Shown: positions 16,196 through 25,846, counted from the first letter of the stretch. The stretch is DNA of 64,000 nt from Chachezhania antarctica (GCF_003646465.1 NZ_QZEX01000015.1:26850-90849), one strand, 5' to 3'. The notes: generated from the letters alone by a model not told the origin. Program-made: numbers and translations.

Positions 16196-18964
16196 ATGCC
16201 CGACGGCGCGCCTGTAGCAATGATTACCTTCAGCCTGAACGGGGAGGACGTCACCGTTCCCGAAGGCTACACGATCTGGGAAGCGGCCAACGGCCGTGGC
16301 CTGAAGATCCCGCACCTGTGCCACAAGCCCGAACCCGGCTACCGGCCCGACGGCAACTGCCGGGCCTGCATGGTGGAAGTGGAAGGCGAGCGGACGCTCA
16401 TCGCCTCGTGCATCCGCCCCGTGGCGGACGGCATGAAGGTCACGACCGACAGCGACCGTGCGAAGAAATCCCGCGAAATGGTGATGGAGCTGCTGGTCGC
16501 CGATCAGCCCGAAGTGGCCCATGATCAGTCGTCGCATTTCTGGGACATGGCGGAACTGAACGGCGTGAAGGAAAGCCGTTTCCCGAAGATGGAGCCGCAA
16601 TCGGTTCCGCTTCTGGATGCCAGCCACGTCGCGATGAACGTGAACCTCGATGCCTGCATTCACTGCAACTTGTGCGTCCGCGCCTGCCGCGAAGTGCAGG
16701 TGAACGACGTGATCGGGATGGCGGGCCGCGGGCATGAAGCCAAGATCGTCTTCGATCAGGACGATCCGATGGGCGCGTCGTCGTGCGTGGCGTGTGGCGA
16801 ATGCGTTCAGGCCTGCCCGACGGGCGCGCTGATGCCGGCCTCCGTGCTGGATGAAACCCAGGCCGGGGACAGCAAGGATTTCGACCGCGAGGTCGATACC
16901 GTGTGCCCCTATTGCGGTGTGGGCTGCCAGATCTCGCTCAAGATCAAGGACGACAAGATCCTTTATGCCGAAGGCATCGACGGGCCGGCGAACGAAAACC
17001 GCCTGTGCGTCAAGGGCCGGTTCGGCTTCGACTATATTCACCACCCGCATCGCCTGACGAAGCCGCTGATCCGTCGCGACGACGCGCCGGCCAAGGGGTT
17101 GAATGTGGATCCCGGCAACCTGTCGACCCATTTCCGCGAAGCGACATGGGATGAGGCACTGGATTTCGCCGCCAATGGCATGAAGGGCCGCGGGCGCGAA
17201 ATCGCCGGCTTCGGCTCGGCCAAGTGTTCGAACGAAGAGGCGTATCTGTTCCAGAAGATGATCCGCCAGGGCTTCGGGCACAACAACGTCGACCACTGCA
17301 CGCGTCTGTGCCACGCCTCGTCAGTGGCCGCGCTGATGGAGAACGTGGGTTCGGCCGCCGTGACCGCGACCTTCAACGAGATCGAGAATGCGGACGTGGC
17401 CATTGCCATCGGCTGCAACCCGATCGAAAACCACCCCGTGGCTGCAACTTATTTCAAGCAGTTCACCAAGCGGGGCGGCAAGCTGATCGTCATGGATCCG
17501 CGCGGGCAGGGCATGAAGCGCTTTGCGAGCCACATGCTGCAGTTCCGCGCCGGCGCGGACGTGTCGATGCTGAACGCGATCATGCACGTGATCGTCGAAG
17601 AGGAGCTTTACGACCGCCAGTACATCGAAGCGATGACCGAAAACTGGCCGGCGATGAAGGAGCACCTGAAAGGCTTCCCGCCCGAGAAGATGCAGGAAAT
17701 CTGCGGCATCGATGCCGAGACCCTGCGCGATGTCGCCCGTACCTTCGCTGGTGCCAAGGCAGGCATGATCTTCTGGGGCATGGGCATCAGCCAGCACATC
17801 CACGGCACCGACAACTCGCGCTGCCTGATCAGCCTTGCCCTGATGTGCGGGCAGGTGGGGCGGCCGGGGACCGGCCTGCATCCGCTGCGCGGTCAGAACA
17901 ACGTGCAGGGCGCGTCCGACGCGGGCATGATCCCGATGTTCCTGCCGGACTACCAGACCGTGACCGACGATGGCGTGCGTTCTGCCTTCACCGACGTGTG
18001 GAAATCGGAAGACTTCTCGAGCGAGAAGGGCCTGACCGTGGTCGAGATCATGGATGCGATCCACGATGGCGAGATCCGCGGCATGTACATCCTGGGTGAG
18101 AACCCGGCCATGTCGGACCCGGATGTCGACCATGCGCGGGACGCTCTGGCCAAGCTGGACCACCTTGTCGTGCAGGACATCTTCCTGACGGAAACGGCGA
18201 ACTATGCCGACGTGATCCTGCCGTCTTCGGCGTGGTACGAAAAGACCGGCACCGTGACGAACACCAACCGGCAGGTCCAGATGGGCCGGCCCGCGGTGCC
18301 GCCGCCGGGCGATGCCAGGGAAGACTGGTGGATCGAGGTCGAACTGGCGAAGCGTCTGGGCCTGAACTGGACGTACACGCATCCCAGCGAAATCTTCGCC
18401 GAGATGAAGTTGAACATGAAGTCGTTCGACAATATCACGTGGGAACGTCTGGAACGAACCGCCGTGACCTACCCGTCGCTCAGCCCCGAAGATCCGGGCC
18501 AGGCGATCGTGTTCGGCGATGCGTTCCCGCGGGAAGAAGGCCGGGCCAAGTTCACGCCCGCCAACGTGATTCCGCCGGACGAGACGCCGGATGCGGAATA
18601 CCCGTTCATCCTGATCACCGGCCGTCAGCTGGAACACTGGCACACCGGGTCGATGACCCGCCGTGCCTCGGTTCTCGACTCGGTCGAACCGGAAGCGAAC
18701 TGTTCGCTGCACCCCAAGACGCTGCGCGAACTTGGCGTGGAACCGGGCGGCTATATCCAGCTGTCGACACGGCGCGGGTCGGTCGTGGTCATGGCGCGGT
18801 CTGACCGGGCGGTGTCCGAGAACAACGTCTTCCTGCCCTTCGCCTATGTCGAGGCGGCGGCGAACATCCTGACGAACTCGGCCCTTGATCCCTTCGGCAA
18901 GATCCCGGAGTTCAAGTTCTCGGCCGTGCGCGTCGAGAAGGCGGAACTGGTCGCGGCCGAGTAA
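16196..18964 (+). CDS. fdhA: NAD-dependent formate dehydrogenase alpha subunit (W/Mo-bis-MGD)
   Basis: This 922-residue catalytic subunit oxidises formate to CO2 in the cytoplasm. It has an N-terminal [2Fe-2S] domain (cysteines near residues 42-58), a ferredoxin-like pair of [4Fe-4S] motifs (CIHCNLCVRACRE, CVACGECVQACPTG), then CPYCGVGCQ and the molybdopterin domain. The likely metal ligand is Cys372, followed by His, in HCTRLCHASS; no selenocysteine codon is used. The two-subunit organisation matches the tungsten Fdh1 of Methylobacterium extorquens, and tungstate uptake genes lie nearby. Metal preference for W over Mo is inferred from that context. The product feeds NADH generation from formate released by oxalate decarboxylation. 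Confidence 0.92.
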   Translation: MPDGAPVAMITFSLNGEDVTVPEGYTIWEAANGRGLKIPHLCHKPEPGYRPDGNCRACMVEVEGERTLIASCIRPVADGMKVTTDSDRAKKSREMVMELLVADQPEVAHDQSSHFWDMAELNGVKESRFPKMEPQSVPLLDASHVAMNVNLDACIHCNLCVRACREVQVNDVIGMAGRGHEAKIVFDQDDPMGASSCVACGECVQACPTGALMPASVLDETQAGDSKDFDREVDTVCPYCGVGCQISLKIKDDKILYAEGIDGPANENRLCVKGRFGFDYIHHPHRLTKPLIRRDDAPAKGLNVDPGNLSTHFREATWDEALDFAANGMKGRGREIAGFGSAKCSNEEAYLFQKMIRQGFGHNNVDHCTRLCHASSVAALMENVGSAAVTATFNEIENADVAIAIGCNPIENHPVAATYFKQFTKRGGKLIVMDPRGQGMKRFASHMLQFRAGADVSMLNAIMHVIVEEELYDRQYIEAMTENWPAMKEHLKGFPPEKMQEICGIDAETLRDVARTFAGAKAGMIFWGMGISQHIHGTDNSRCLISLALMCGQVGRPGTGLHPLRGQNNVQGASDAGMIPMFLPDYQTVTDDGVRSAFTDVWKSEDFSSEKGLTVVEIMDAIHDGEIRGMYILGENPAMSDPDVDHARDALAKLDHLVVQDIFLTETANYADVILPSSAWYEKTGTVTNTNRQVQMGRPAVPPPGDAREDWWIEVELAKRLGLNWTYTHPSEIFAEMKLNMKSFDNITWERLERTAVTYPSLSPEDPGQAIVFGDAFPREEGRAKFTPANVIPPDETPDAEYPFILITGRQLEHWHTGSMTRRASVLDSVEPEANCSLHPKTLRELGVEPGGYIQLSTRRGSVVVMARSDRAVSENNVFLPFAYVEAAANILTNSALDPFGKIPEFKFSAVRVEKAELVAAE

Positions 18965-18984
18965 GCCGCGACACCGACCCAAAG

Positions 18985-19020
18985 AAATCGCCGCCGGACT
19001 GGAAGGTCCGGCGGCGATTT
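18985..19020. terminator. Bidirectional terminator between fdhA and ppc
   Basis: A perfect 15-base stem (18985-18999 with 19006-19020) encloses a 6-base loop. The outer arms are A/T-rich (AAATCG and CGATTT), so each strand ends in a short T-tract. It sits exactly between two convergent genes and can stop transcription in both directions. Confidence 0.85.
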
Positions 19021-19042
19021 GCGTTTTCGTGGCAGGGGCCTG

Positions 19043-21748
19043 TCAGCCCGTGTTGCGCAGGCCCGATGCCACCCCGTTGATCGACAGCAGGATGCCGCGC
19101 TGAAGACGCTCGGACGCTTCATCAGTTGACCGGGATTTCTTCAGCAGCGCCACCTGGATGTGGTTCAGCGGGTTCAGGTAGGGGCTGCGGTCGCTTTCGG
19201 TGACAGGCCGTTTGCCGGTGATCTTCTCTATCGCGTCGACCGTCGCTTCCCATTCCGCCGTGATGCGCGAGAAGATCCGGTCGCGCAGCGCCTTGTCTTC
19301 GACAAGGTCGGCATAATGCGCGGCGATGGTCAGGTCGCTTTTTCCGATCACGGATTCGATCTTGGAGATCATCTCCGTGAAGAACGGGATGTCGTGGTAG
19401 AGGTTCGCGAGTTCGGTCGATGCGCCGCCGGGATTGTCCTTCTCCCATTCCGCCACGGCCGTCCCGAACCCGTACCAGCCCGGCAGCATGATCCGGCATT
19501 GCGCCCAGCTGAAGACCCACGGGATCGCCCGCAGCGACGTGATCTCCCGCGTTTTCGCGCGGGAGGCGGGGCGGGAGCCGATGTTCAGCGACGCGATCTC
19601 GCTGATGATGGTCGAGGACCAGAAGAAGTCCTCGAACCCCTCGGTTTCGAACACCAGCTCGCGATAGGCGCGGAAGGCGTGGTGCGACAGGCTTTCGAAG
19701 ATCGCCTCGGCCTTGTCGGTGACAAGATCCTGACCGGGCAGCAGCGACGCCTGGATCGTGGCCGAAACGAGCGTTTCCAGGTGGCTGAACCCGATCTCGG
19801 CATTGGAATAGCGGGAGGATATGACTTCCCCCTGTTCCGTCAACCGGATCTGGCCATCCACGGCGCCGGGCGGCTGGGCGATGATCGCGTCGCGGGCCGG
19901 CCCGCCGCCCCGTCCGACCGACCCGCCCCGCCCGTGAAACAGGCGCAGCTTCAGGCCGCGGGCCTTGAAGAGCTTCACGAATTCCCGTTCGGCCTTGTAC
20001 AACTCCCAGCCCGAGGTGACGAAACCGCCATCCTTGTTGCTGTCGGAATAGCCCAGCATGATTTCCTGCGTGCTGGCCTGCGCATCGACGACGCGCTTGT
20101 ATTCGGGCAGGTCCATCAGGTCGCTGATGACCTGCGGGCCGACCTGCAGGTCGGCGATTGTTTCGAACAACGGCACCACGGCCAGCGCGCAGGTCCCATC
20201 GGGCGCGACAAGACCTGCCTCCTTCAGCAGGACCAGCAGTTCCAGCACGTCCGACACGCTCTGCGCGTTCGAGATGATGGAGGTCGTGATCGCCTTGGGG
20301 CCGAACCGCTCCACGATGTCACGCGCCGCGCGCAGGATGCCCATCTCGTCTTCGGTGGCGTCGGAATAGGTCCAGTAGGGGCGGCGCAGGGCGCGCGGAG
20401 AGTTCAGTTCCTGCCGCAGCAGCGCGATGCGGTCGTCTTCAGAGAGGTCGCTGTACCCCGTGCCCGGTGTCACGGCTTCGAACAGTTCGGCCACCGTCGC
20501 CTCGTGCACGGAGGAGTTCTGCCGCAGATCGACCGTCGCCAGATGAAACCCGAAGCTGCGCACCTTGCGGCGCAGGTCCAGCAGGCGGCCGGTGGCGATG
20601 ATCTCCCCCTGATTGGTGCGAAGCGATACGTCGATGGCATCGAGATCCGCCAGAAATTCTTCTGGTTGCCCATAGGCACCGGCCTCGAACGTGGCGCGGG
20701 GGCGGGGGGCGTCCGGGTCGATCTCCTGCAACGTCGTGGCCAGCCGCGCGAAGATCGTGCTCAGCACCAGCCGGTAGGGTTCGTCCATCCGGTGGCCCGA
20801 GGCGTCGGGCGATCTTTCGGCCATCGCAAGGATGTCGTCGTTCACGCCCATGACCCGGGTGGAGATCGACAATTCGCTGCCAAGCGCGTCGACTTCCGAC
20901 AGGTAGTGCGCCAGCGCGTGGCCGGCCTGGAGGCGGAAGGCATCGCGCAGGACGGTTTCCGTCACGAACGGGTTGCCGTCGCGGTCGCCGCCGATCCACG
21001 TGCCGATGCGCAGGAAAGGGGGCATGGGCGTTGTGAACGGCAGGTCCATCGCCTCCTGCGCGGCTGTCATGATCTTGGGCACGGCCTGGAAGAAGGTATG
21101 GTCGAAATAGGCCAGCCCGTTGCGGATCTCGTCATTCACGGTCAGCTTCGTGCGCCGCAGCATGTGCGTCTGCCACAGCGTCGCGATCTCGCGCTCGATG
21201 GTGATGTCGATGGCCTTGATATCCAGCCCCACCGCCTTCGCGCGCGACCGTTCGTCCAGCAGGCGGACGATGGAAAATTCCGACCGCATGGTGCTTTGGC
21301 GGCGGATCTCGGTCGGGTGGGCGGTGAGGATGGGGGAGATGAGCGCTTCCTGAAAGAAGCTCTTGATCTGGTCTTCGGTAAAGCCCACGGCGCGCAGCTC
21401 TTCCAGCATGTCGCCTATCTGCGAGCCTTCGGCACGGCCCGAGGCCAGCACTTCCTGGTCCTGCGCGATGTTCAGGAGGTGCAGGAAATAGGTAAACGCC
21501 CGGACGACCTGAAGCGTCTGGGCTTCTGTCAAACCGTCGAAGGTCTGTTGCACATCGGCGTAATGCCGGGCGTCGCCGCTGCGATGATAGTCGACTGACG
21601 CGACGCGGATCTTTTCGATGATGCGGTAAGCCTCGTCACCTTCCTGCGCGCGCAGGACCTGGCCCAGCAACCTGCCAAGGAAGCGGATGCCGTCATCCGA
21701 TGGTTTTTCGGGCGGCGCGGTGCGATCCAGGACTGAGGTGATGGCCAA
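19043..21748 (-). CDS. ppc: Phosphoenolpyruvate carboxylase
   Basis: This 901-residue enzyme carboxylates PEP to oxaloacetate, the CO2-fixing step of the serine cycle. Signature motifs are ILTAHPTEIRRQST near residue 138 with the catalytic histidine, RIGTWIGGDRDGNPFVT, and the glycine-rich LRLFHGRGGSVGRGGGP mobile loop. The conserved C-terminal NTG is present. It is on the minus strand, 143 bases downstream of the SucD-like gene, and probably belongs to the same unit: isochorismatase, ligase beta, ligase alpha, ppc. Placement with malate-CoA ligase genes parallels serine-cycle clusters such as mtkA-mtkB-ppc-mcl, although no canonical mcl follows. Confidence 0.95.
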   Translation of the reverse strand: MAITSVLDRTAPPEKPSDDGIRFLGRLLGQVLRAQEGDEAYRIIEKIRVASVDYHRSGDARHYADVQQTFDGLTEAQTLQVVRAFTYFLHLLNIAQDQEVLASGRAEGSQIGDMLEELRAVGFTEDQIKSFFQEALISPILTAHPTEIRRQSTMRSEFSIVRLLDERSRAKAVGLDIKAIDITIEREIATLWQTHMLRRTKLTVNDEIRNGLAYFDHTFFQAVPKIMTAAQEAMDLPFTTPMPPFLRIGTWIGGDRDGNPFVTETVLRDAFRLQAGHALAHYLSEVDALGSELSISTRVMGVNDDILAMAERSPDASGHRMDEPYRLVLSTIFARLATTLQEIDPDAPRPRATFEAGAYGQPEEFLADLDAIDVSLRTNQGEIIATGRLLDLRRKVRSFGFHLATVDLRQNSSVHEATVAELFEAVTPGTGYSDLSEDDRIALLRQELNSPRALRRPYWTYSDATEDEMGILRAARDIVERFGPKAITTSIISNAQSVSDVLELLVLLKEAGLVAPDGTCALAVVPLFETIADLQVGPQVISDLMDLPEYKRVVDAQASTQEIMLGYSDSNKDGGFVTSGWELYKAEREFVKLFKARGLKLRLFHGRGGSVGRGGGPARDAIIAQPPGAVDGQIRLTEQGEVISSRYSNAEIGFSHLETLVSATIQASLLPGQDLVTDKAEAIFESLSHHAFRAYRELVFETEGFEDFFWSSTIISEIASLNIGSRPASRAKTREITSLRAIPWVFSWAQCRIMLPGWYGFGTAVAEWEKDNPGGASTELANLYHDIPFFTEMISKIESVIGKSDLTIAAHYADLVEDKALRDRIFSRITAEWEATVDAIEKITGKRPVTESDRSPYLNPLNHIQVALLKKSRSTDEASERLQRGILLSINGVASGLRNTG

Positions 21749-21891
21749 TGCGGTGACTCCCTGCGCGTGTCGTTCCAGTCGTCATGGGCCCCGTCGGATG
21801 GCGTGAGAATATCGTGGGCGGTCGCAGGAGCCTTCTTGATCGTCGTTGGTATGGGTGGCGGCATGACACGCACGCCGCCGCCCGTAGGCTA

Positions 21892-22773
21892 TCAGCCAAT
21901 GGCTTCGAGAACGGCCTCGCCCAGCCCGGCGGGGCTTTCGGCAACGACGATCCCGGCCGAACGCATGGCTTCGATCTTGTCCTCGGCACCGCCCTTGCCG
22001 CCGGCGACGATTGCGCCCGCGTGGCCCATGCGGCGGCCCGGAGGCGCCGTACGGCCGGCGATGAAACCGGCAACCGGTTTCTTGCGGCCTTTCTTGGCTT
22101 CCGACTTCAGGAACTCGGCCGCTTCTTCTTCGGCCGAACCGCCGATTTCGCCGATCATGATGATCGAATGCGTATCGTCATCGGCAAGGAACCATTCCAG
22201 CACGTCGATATGCTCCGTTCCCTTGATCGGGTCGCCGCCGATGCCCACGCATGTCGACTGGCCAAGGCCCGCCGCGGTGGTCTGGGCCACGGCCTCGTAA
22301 GTCAGCGTGCCCGAGCGCGAGACCACGCCACAGGTGCCGGGCTTGTGGATGTGGCCGGGCATGATGCCGATCTTGCAGGCGCCGGGCGTGATCACGCCGG
22401 GGCAGTTGGGGCCGACCAGCCGGGACGTGCTGTCGATCAGCGCGCGCTTCACGCGCATCATGTCCTGCACCGGGATGCCTTCGGTGATCGCCACGATCAC
22501 TTCCATCTCGGCGTCGATAGCTTCGAGGATCGAATCTGCCGCGAACGGCGGCGGCACGTAGATCACCGTGGCATTCGCCCCGGTCACATGCTTCGCCTCG
22601 TGGACCGAGTTGAAGACGGGCAGATCCAGATGTTCGGTCCCGCCCTTGCCGGGGGTCACGCCGCCGACCATCTTGGTGCCGTAGGCGATGGCCTGTTCGG
22701 AATGGAAGGTGCCTTGCGAGCCGGTCAGGCCCTGGCAGATCACCTTGGTGTTTGCGTCGATAAGAACAGCCAT
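21892..22773 (-). CDS. mtkB: Malate-CoA ligase / succinyl-CoA synthetase alpha subunit
   Basis: This 293-residue alpha subunit is close to canonical SucD throughout: [47 protein letters not shown] and the active-site [14 protein letters not shown]. It makes or uses an acyl-CoA through a phospho-histidine. It lies between the beta subunit gene (4 bases upstream) and ppc. This position suggests malate-CoA ligase activity producing malyl-CoA for the serine cycle. On sequence alone it could be a housekeeping succinyl-CoA synthetase, so the mtkB symbol rests on context. Confidence 0.8.
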   Translation of the reverse strand: MAVLIDANTKVICQGLTGSQGTFHSEQAIAYGTKMVGGVTPGKGGTEHLDLPVFNSVHEAKHVTGANATVIYVPPPFAADSILEAIDAEMEVIVAITEGIPVQDMMRVKRALIDSTSRLVGPNCPGVITPGACKIGIMPGHIHKPGTCGVVSRSGTLTYEAVAQTTAAGLGQSTCVGIGGDPIKGTEHIDVLEWFLADDDTHSIIMIGEIGGSAEEEAAEFLKSEAKKGRKKPVAGFIAGRTAPPGRRMGHAGAIVAGGKGGAEDKIEAMRSAGIVVAESPAGLGEAVLEAIG

Positions 22774-22777
22774 TCGA

Positions 22778-23971
22778 TTACCCTTTCACCGCGGCCACGA
22801 TCTTTTCGGCGCCGTCTTTGAGATTGTCCGCAGCGATCACGTTCAGGCCCGAGGAGTTGATGATCTCCTTGCCCTGATCGACATTCGTACCTTCGAGGCG
22901 CACGACAAGCGGCACCTTCAAGCCGACTTCCTTCACCGCCGTCACTACGCCTTCCGCGATCACGTCGCAGCGCATGATGCCGCCGAAGATGTTCACGAGG
23001 ATGCCCTTCACGTTCGGGTCGCTGGTGATGATCTTGAAGGCTTCGGTCACCTTCTCGGTGGTGGCACCGCCGCCCACGTCAAGGAAGTTGGCCGGGTTCG
23101 AGCCGTAGAGCTTGATGATGTCCATGGTGGCCATCGCAAGGCCCGCGCCGTTCACCATGCAGCCGATTTCACCGTCCAGCGCGATGTAGTTCAGATCGAA
23201 CTTCGACGCTTCCAGCTCCTTCGGGTCCTCTTCGGATTCGTCGCGCAGCGCACCGATATCGGGGTGGCGGTAGATGGCGTTGCCGTCGAAGCCCATCTTG
23301 GCATCGAGACACATCAGGTCGCCGCCCTCGGTCACGATCAGCGGGTTGATCTCCAGCATGTCCATGTCTTTTTCGGTGAACAGCTTGTAGAGCGTGCCCA
23401 TCAGCTTGACGCACTGTTTCACCTGGGCGCCTTCCAGCCCCAGAGCGAACGCAATGCGGCGGCCGTGGAAGGCCTGGAACCCGGTGGCAGGGTCGACCGA
23501 GAAGGACAGGATCTTTTCAGGCGTCGACGCGGCGACCTCCTCGATGTCCATCCCGCCTTCGGTTGAACACACGAAGGCCACGCGGCTGGTGACACGGTCG
23601 ATCAGCAGGGCGAGGTACAGTTCGCGCGCGATGGCCGAGCCGTCTTCGATATAGATACGGTTCACCTGCTTGCCCGCGGGGCCCGTCTGGTGCGTGACCA
23701 GCGTACGGCCCAGCATGCGGCTGGCTTCCTGTGCGGCTTCTTCAACCGACTTGGTGACGCGCACGCCGCCCTTTTCGCCGGCATCGCATTCCTTGAAGCT
23801 GCCCTTGCCGCGGCCGCCGGCATGGATCTGCGCCTTGACCACCCAGACCGGACCGTCGAGTTCGCTGGCGGCCGACTTGGCCTCTTCGGCCCGTGTTACG
23901 GCGCGGCCGTCGCTGACCGGTGCACCGTATTGGCGAAGCAGCGCTTTCGCCTGGTATTCATGAATATTCAC
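22778..23971 (-). CDS. mtkA: Malate-CoA ligase / succinyl-CoA synthetase beta subunit
   Basis: This 397-residue ATP-grasp subunit starts with [19 protein letters not shown] at a GTG (23971) preceded by AGGGAGGA; the frame upstream of that GTG is not SucC-like. It keeps the canonical [35 protein letters not shown] and [11 protein letters not shown] motifs. It is nearly identical in pattern to Rhodobacteraceae SucC, so succinate activity is possible. The adjacent ppc and serine-cycle context favour malate use. The paired alpha gene follows after 4 bases and an isochorismatase-like gene precedes it. Confidence 0.8.
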   Translation of the reverse strand: MNIHEYQAKALLRQYGAPVSDGRAVTRAEEAKSAASELDGPVWVVKAQIHAGGRGKGSFKECDAGEKGGVRVTKSVEEAAQEASRMLGRTLVTHQTGPAGKQVNRIYIEDGSAIARELYLALLIDRVTSRVAFVCSTEGGMDIEEVAASTPEKILSFSVDPATGFQAFHGRRIAFALGLEGAQVKQCVKLMGTLYKLFTEKDMDMLEINPLIVTEGGDLMCLDAKMGFDGNAIYRHPDIGALRDESEEDPKELEASKFDLNYIALDGEIGCMVNGAGLAMATMDIIKLYGSNPANFLDVGGGATTEKVTEAFKIITSDPNVKGILVNIFGGIMRCDVIAEGVVTAVKEVGLKVPLVVRLEGTNVDQGKEIINSSGLNVIAADNLKDGAEKIVAAVKG

Positions 23972-24023
23972 GCTTGGAATTCCTCCCTTGAAGTATGCCG
24001 TTCCGGCCGCAGTTGGTTTGGAG

Positions 24024-24563
24024 TTACTTGATAAGCGGCAGAAGCCGTTTGAATGCCGGCGTGCCGGCCTGGCCCAGCCATTCGAACACGACCATTTCCG
24101 TCGTGACGATGCCGATGCCGCTGGCGTTGAGGCGCGCGAGGCACGCCTGTTCGCTTTCGAGCGTCCGCGAGGCGGTCGCATCAGAGACGACGAAGACGTC
24201 GTAGCCTTCCTCGATCAGGCTGGCGGCGGTCTGGACGACGCAGATATGCGCCTCCATACCTGCCAGAACCGCCTGCTTGCGGTTCAGCCCGCGGAACTTT
24301 GCTGCAAATGCATCGTCTTCCATGCAGGAAAAGTGCACCTTGCTCAGGACCGTGGTCCCGGGTGCGGGTTTCAGTTCCGGCACCGTGTGGCCAAGGCCGG
24401 CCGGATACTGTTCCGTCATGATAACCGGAACGTCCACTTCCTGCGCGCTGGCAAGAAGCGTCTTGGTGTTCCGAATCGTCCGGGCCGGGGCCTGCATCGC
24501 CGGAACCAGCCGCTCCTGCATGTCGATGACGACGAGCACGGAGTCTGTTGCGCGTATTAGCAT
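24024..24563 (-). CDS. Isochorismatase-family cysteine hydrolase
   Basis: This 179-residue protein belongs to the isochorismatase-like hydrolases. The catalytic triad is suggested by Asp in [13 protein letters not shown], Lys in [10 protein letters not shown], and the nucleophilic Cys in [13 protein letters not shown] with the preceding cis-peptide region. It lies 52 bases before the ligase beta gene on the same strand and its promoter region carries an operator-like palindrome, so it heads the mtkA-mtkB-ppc unit. The substrate is unknown. Relatives hydrolyse amides such as biuret, N-carbamoylsarcosine or oxamate-like compounds. An amide precursor of oxalate would fit the context but is speculative. 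Confidence 0.82.
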   Translation of the reverse strand: MLIRATDSVLVVIDMQERLVPAMQAPARTIRNTKTLLASAQEVDVPVIMTEQYPAGLGHTVPELKPAPGTTVLSKVHFSCMEDDAFAAKFRGLNRKQAVLAGMEAHICVVQTAASLIEEGYDVFVVSDATASRTLESEQACLARLNASGIGIVTTEMVVFEWLGQAGTPAFKRLLPLIK

Positions 24564-24642
24564 GTCGGTCTGTGTCCCCCGCTATGTGTCGGATCGCCGA
24601 AAGGACGTCTCTCCTTACGCCCGTCAGGTGATCTACATTCCC

Positions 24643-24654
24643 TTGGTATGCCAA
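24643..24654. promoter_or_regulatory. Operator-like palindrome TTGGTATGCCAA
   Basis: This 12-base near-palindrome is 80 bases upstream of the isochorismatase gene start. It differs by one base from TTGGTATACCAA, the extended form of the palindrome at 13445 and 25009. A further half site, ATACCA, follows directly at 24655-24660, which might allow two overlapping dimers. Confidence 0.5.
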
Positions 24655-24928
24655 ATACCACGGTGGTTCCCGTTCATCAAGTGGCTGCTGGCCGGCAAAA
24701 GCGCGCTATCGAATCTAAGGCGGATGATGGGGGGGTTCGGGACGCTGAATTCACGCCGCAGCGCAATAAAATCTGGCCTTTCCTGGTTGTCCGACGGGCT
24801 CCATCACGCCGCATGGCCTAAATAACCTCTTTGTTTTACTGAGGTTGCAGGGATTGCCATCATATCTGCCCATCGGAATGTGTAGAAAGTCCTTTGATGA
24901 AAGACATCGAAAAAACAGGGTGTTATGG

Positions 24929-24938
24929 TGGTGCACCA
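24929..24938. promoter_or_regulatory. Operator-like palindrome TGGTGCACCA
   Basis: This perfect 10-base palindrome is about 130 bases before the GntR gene start. It shares the outer TGGT/ACCA arms with the 25009 site but has GC in place of AT at the centre. It may be a second, weaker site for the same regulator. Confidence 0.4.
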
Positions 24939-25008
24939 AATACAAACTGTGCAACTGCAGCGAAGAACGACCGCAAAAGACAATTGCGTGCTCAGAATGG
25001 CTGGTCTA

Positions 25009-25018
25009 TGGTATACCA
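25009..25018. promoter_or_regulatory. Palindromic operator TGGTATACCA before gntR
   Basis: This perfect copy of the palindrome is 51 bases upstream of the regulator start codon at 25070. Such a position fits autoregulation, and control of the oxc-frc genes, by the FCD-type GntR protein. It is identical to the copy at 13445-13454. Confidence 0.6.
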
Positions 25019-25069
25019 CAAGATCAGGGCAGCGTCGCAGATCGCACTCATGACGGGGAGACCAGAGGC

Positions 25070-25789
25070 ATGAAGCTTCGACCGATCGCGACCAACTTCA
25101 CCCTGAAGGACCATGTCTACGACAGGCTGCGCGAGGCCATTACCGAAATGGATATCTACGCCAGAGATGCTGACCTGAGGCTCGACGAGCGTTCGCTCGC
25201 AGAGCAGCTGGGTATCTCGCGCACGCCGCTGCGGGACGCCATCGCGCGTCTTGAGGGCGACGGCCTGGTGTCGGTGGTTCCGCGCAAGGGGATCTACGTG
25301 CGGCGCAAGAGCCGGGAAGAGATCCTCGAGATGATCATTGCCTGGGCCGCGCTGGAAAGCATGGCGGCCCGACTGGCAGCAGAGACCGCAACGGATGCCG
25401 AGATCGCATCCCTGCGCAAGATCGCGGCCAAGTACACGGGCGAAACGGCGAGTACCCACATCTCGGAGTACTCCGACGACAATATCAAGTTCCACCAGCG
25501 CATTCTCGAGATCTCGAAATGCACGATGCTGAAGACGATGGCCGATGCCCTGTTCCTCCACATGCACGCGGTTCGGCTGCGGGCAATGGGGGAAGGGGAC
25601 CGGCTGCACCGTTCGATCGTCGATCATGCCGAGATCATCGAGGCGCTGGAAACGCGTGATCCCGAACTGGCCGCCCTGCGCGTCCGGGAACACACGATGC
25701 GCCTTCACGACCACGTTCGTCGGACGTGGATGCGTCTGGAAATCTCGACCAAAGACAACCTGAGCAAAGACAACTTGAACACCGCCTAG
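25070..25789 (+). CDS. GntR-family (FCD subfamily) transcriptional regulator
   Basis: This 239-residue regulator has an N-terminal winged HTH (about 12-78: LDERSLAEQLGISRTPLRDA then GLVSVVPRKGIYV) and a C-terminal FCD effector domain (about 90-225) with the metal-site pattern DDNIKFHQ, DHAEIIEAL and REHTMRLHDH. The ATG at 25070 is used because the GntR domain begins right after it; the frame extends upstream without family resemblance. It is 57 bases before oxc and most likely controls oxalate genes. The effector is unknown; FCD proteins commonly bind small carboxylates, so oxalate, glyoxylate or a related acid is a reasonable guess. Confidence 0.87.
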   Translation: MKLRPIATNFTLKDHVYDRLREAITEMDIYARDADLRLDERSLAEQLGISRTPLRDAIARLEGDGLVSVVPRKGIYVRRKSREEILEMIIAWAALESMAARLAAETATDAEIASLRKIAAKYTGETASTHISEYSDDNIKFHQRILEISKCTMLKTMADALFLHMHAVRLRAMGEGDRLHRSIVDHAEIIEALETRDPELAALRVREHTMRLHDHVRRTWMRLEISTKDNLSKDNLNTA

Positions 25790-25846
25790 GAAGACGGACG
25801 CAAAGAGAGAAAAGCGTTCCGGCCCAGGCACCAAGGGAGGACACCA

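Larger units (their letters stand above)
24564..25069. other. 506-base divergent intergenic control region
   Basis: No convincing gene lies in this stretch between two divergent units, the isochorismatase-mtkAB-ppc genes (minus) and the GntR-oxc-frc genes (plus). It is visibly AT-richer than its surroundings in 24700-25000. It contains three palindromes related to TGGTATACCA, listed separately, and a 6-base inverted repeat AACCTC/GAGGTT at about 24824-24846. An open frame runs through 24845-25069 into the regulator gene, but it is without a ribosome site and does not resemble a GntR N-terminus. Confidence 0.7.

Noticed and set aside
17290..17330. Possible selenocysteine in FdhA
   Set aside because: The active-site codon reads TGC (Cys372) and no in-frame TGA exists in the gene.
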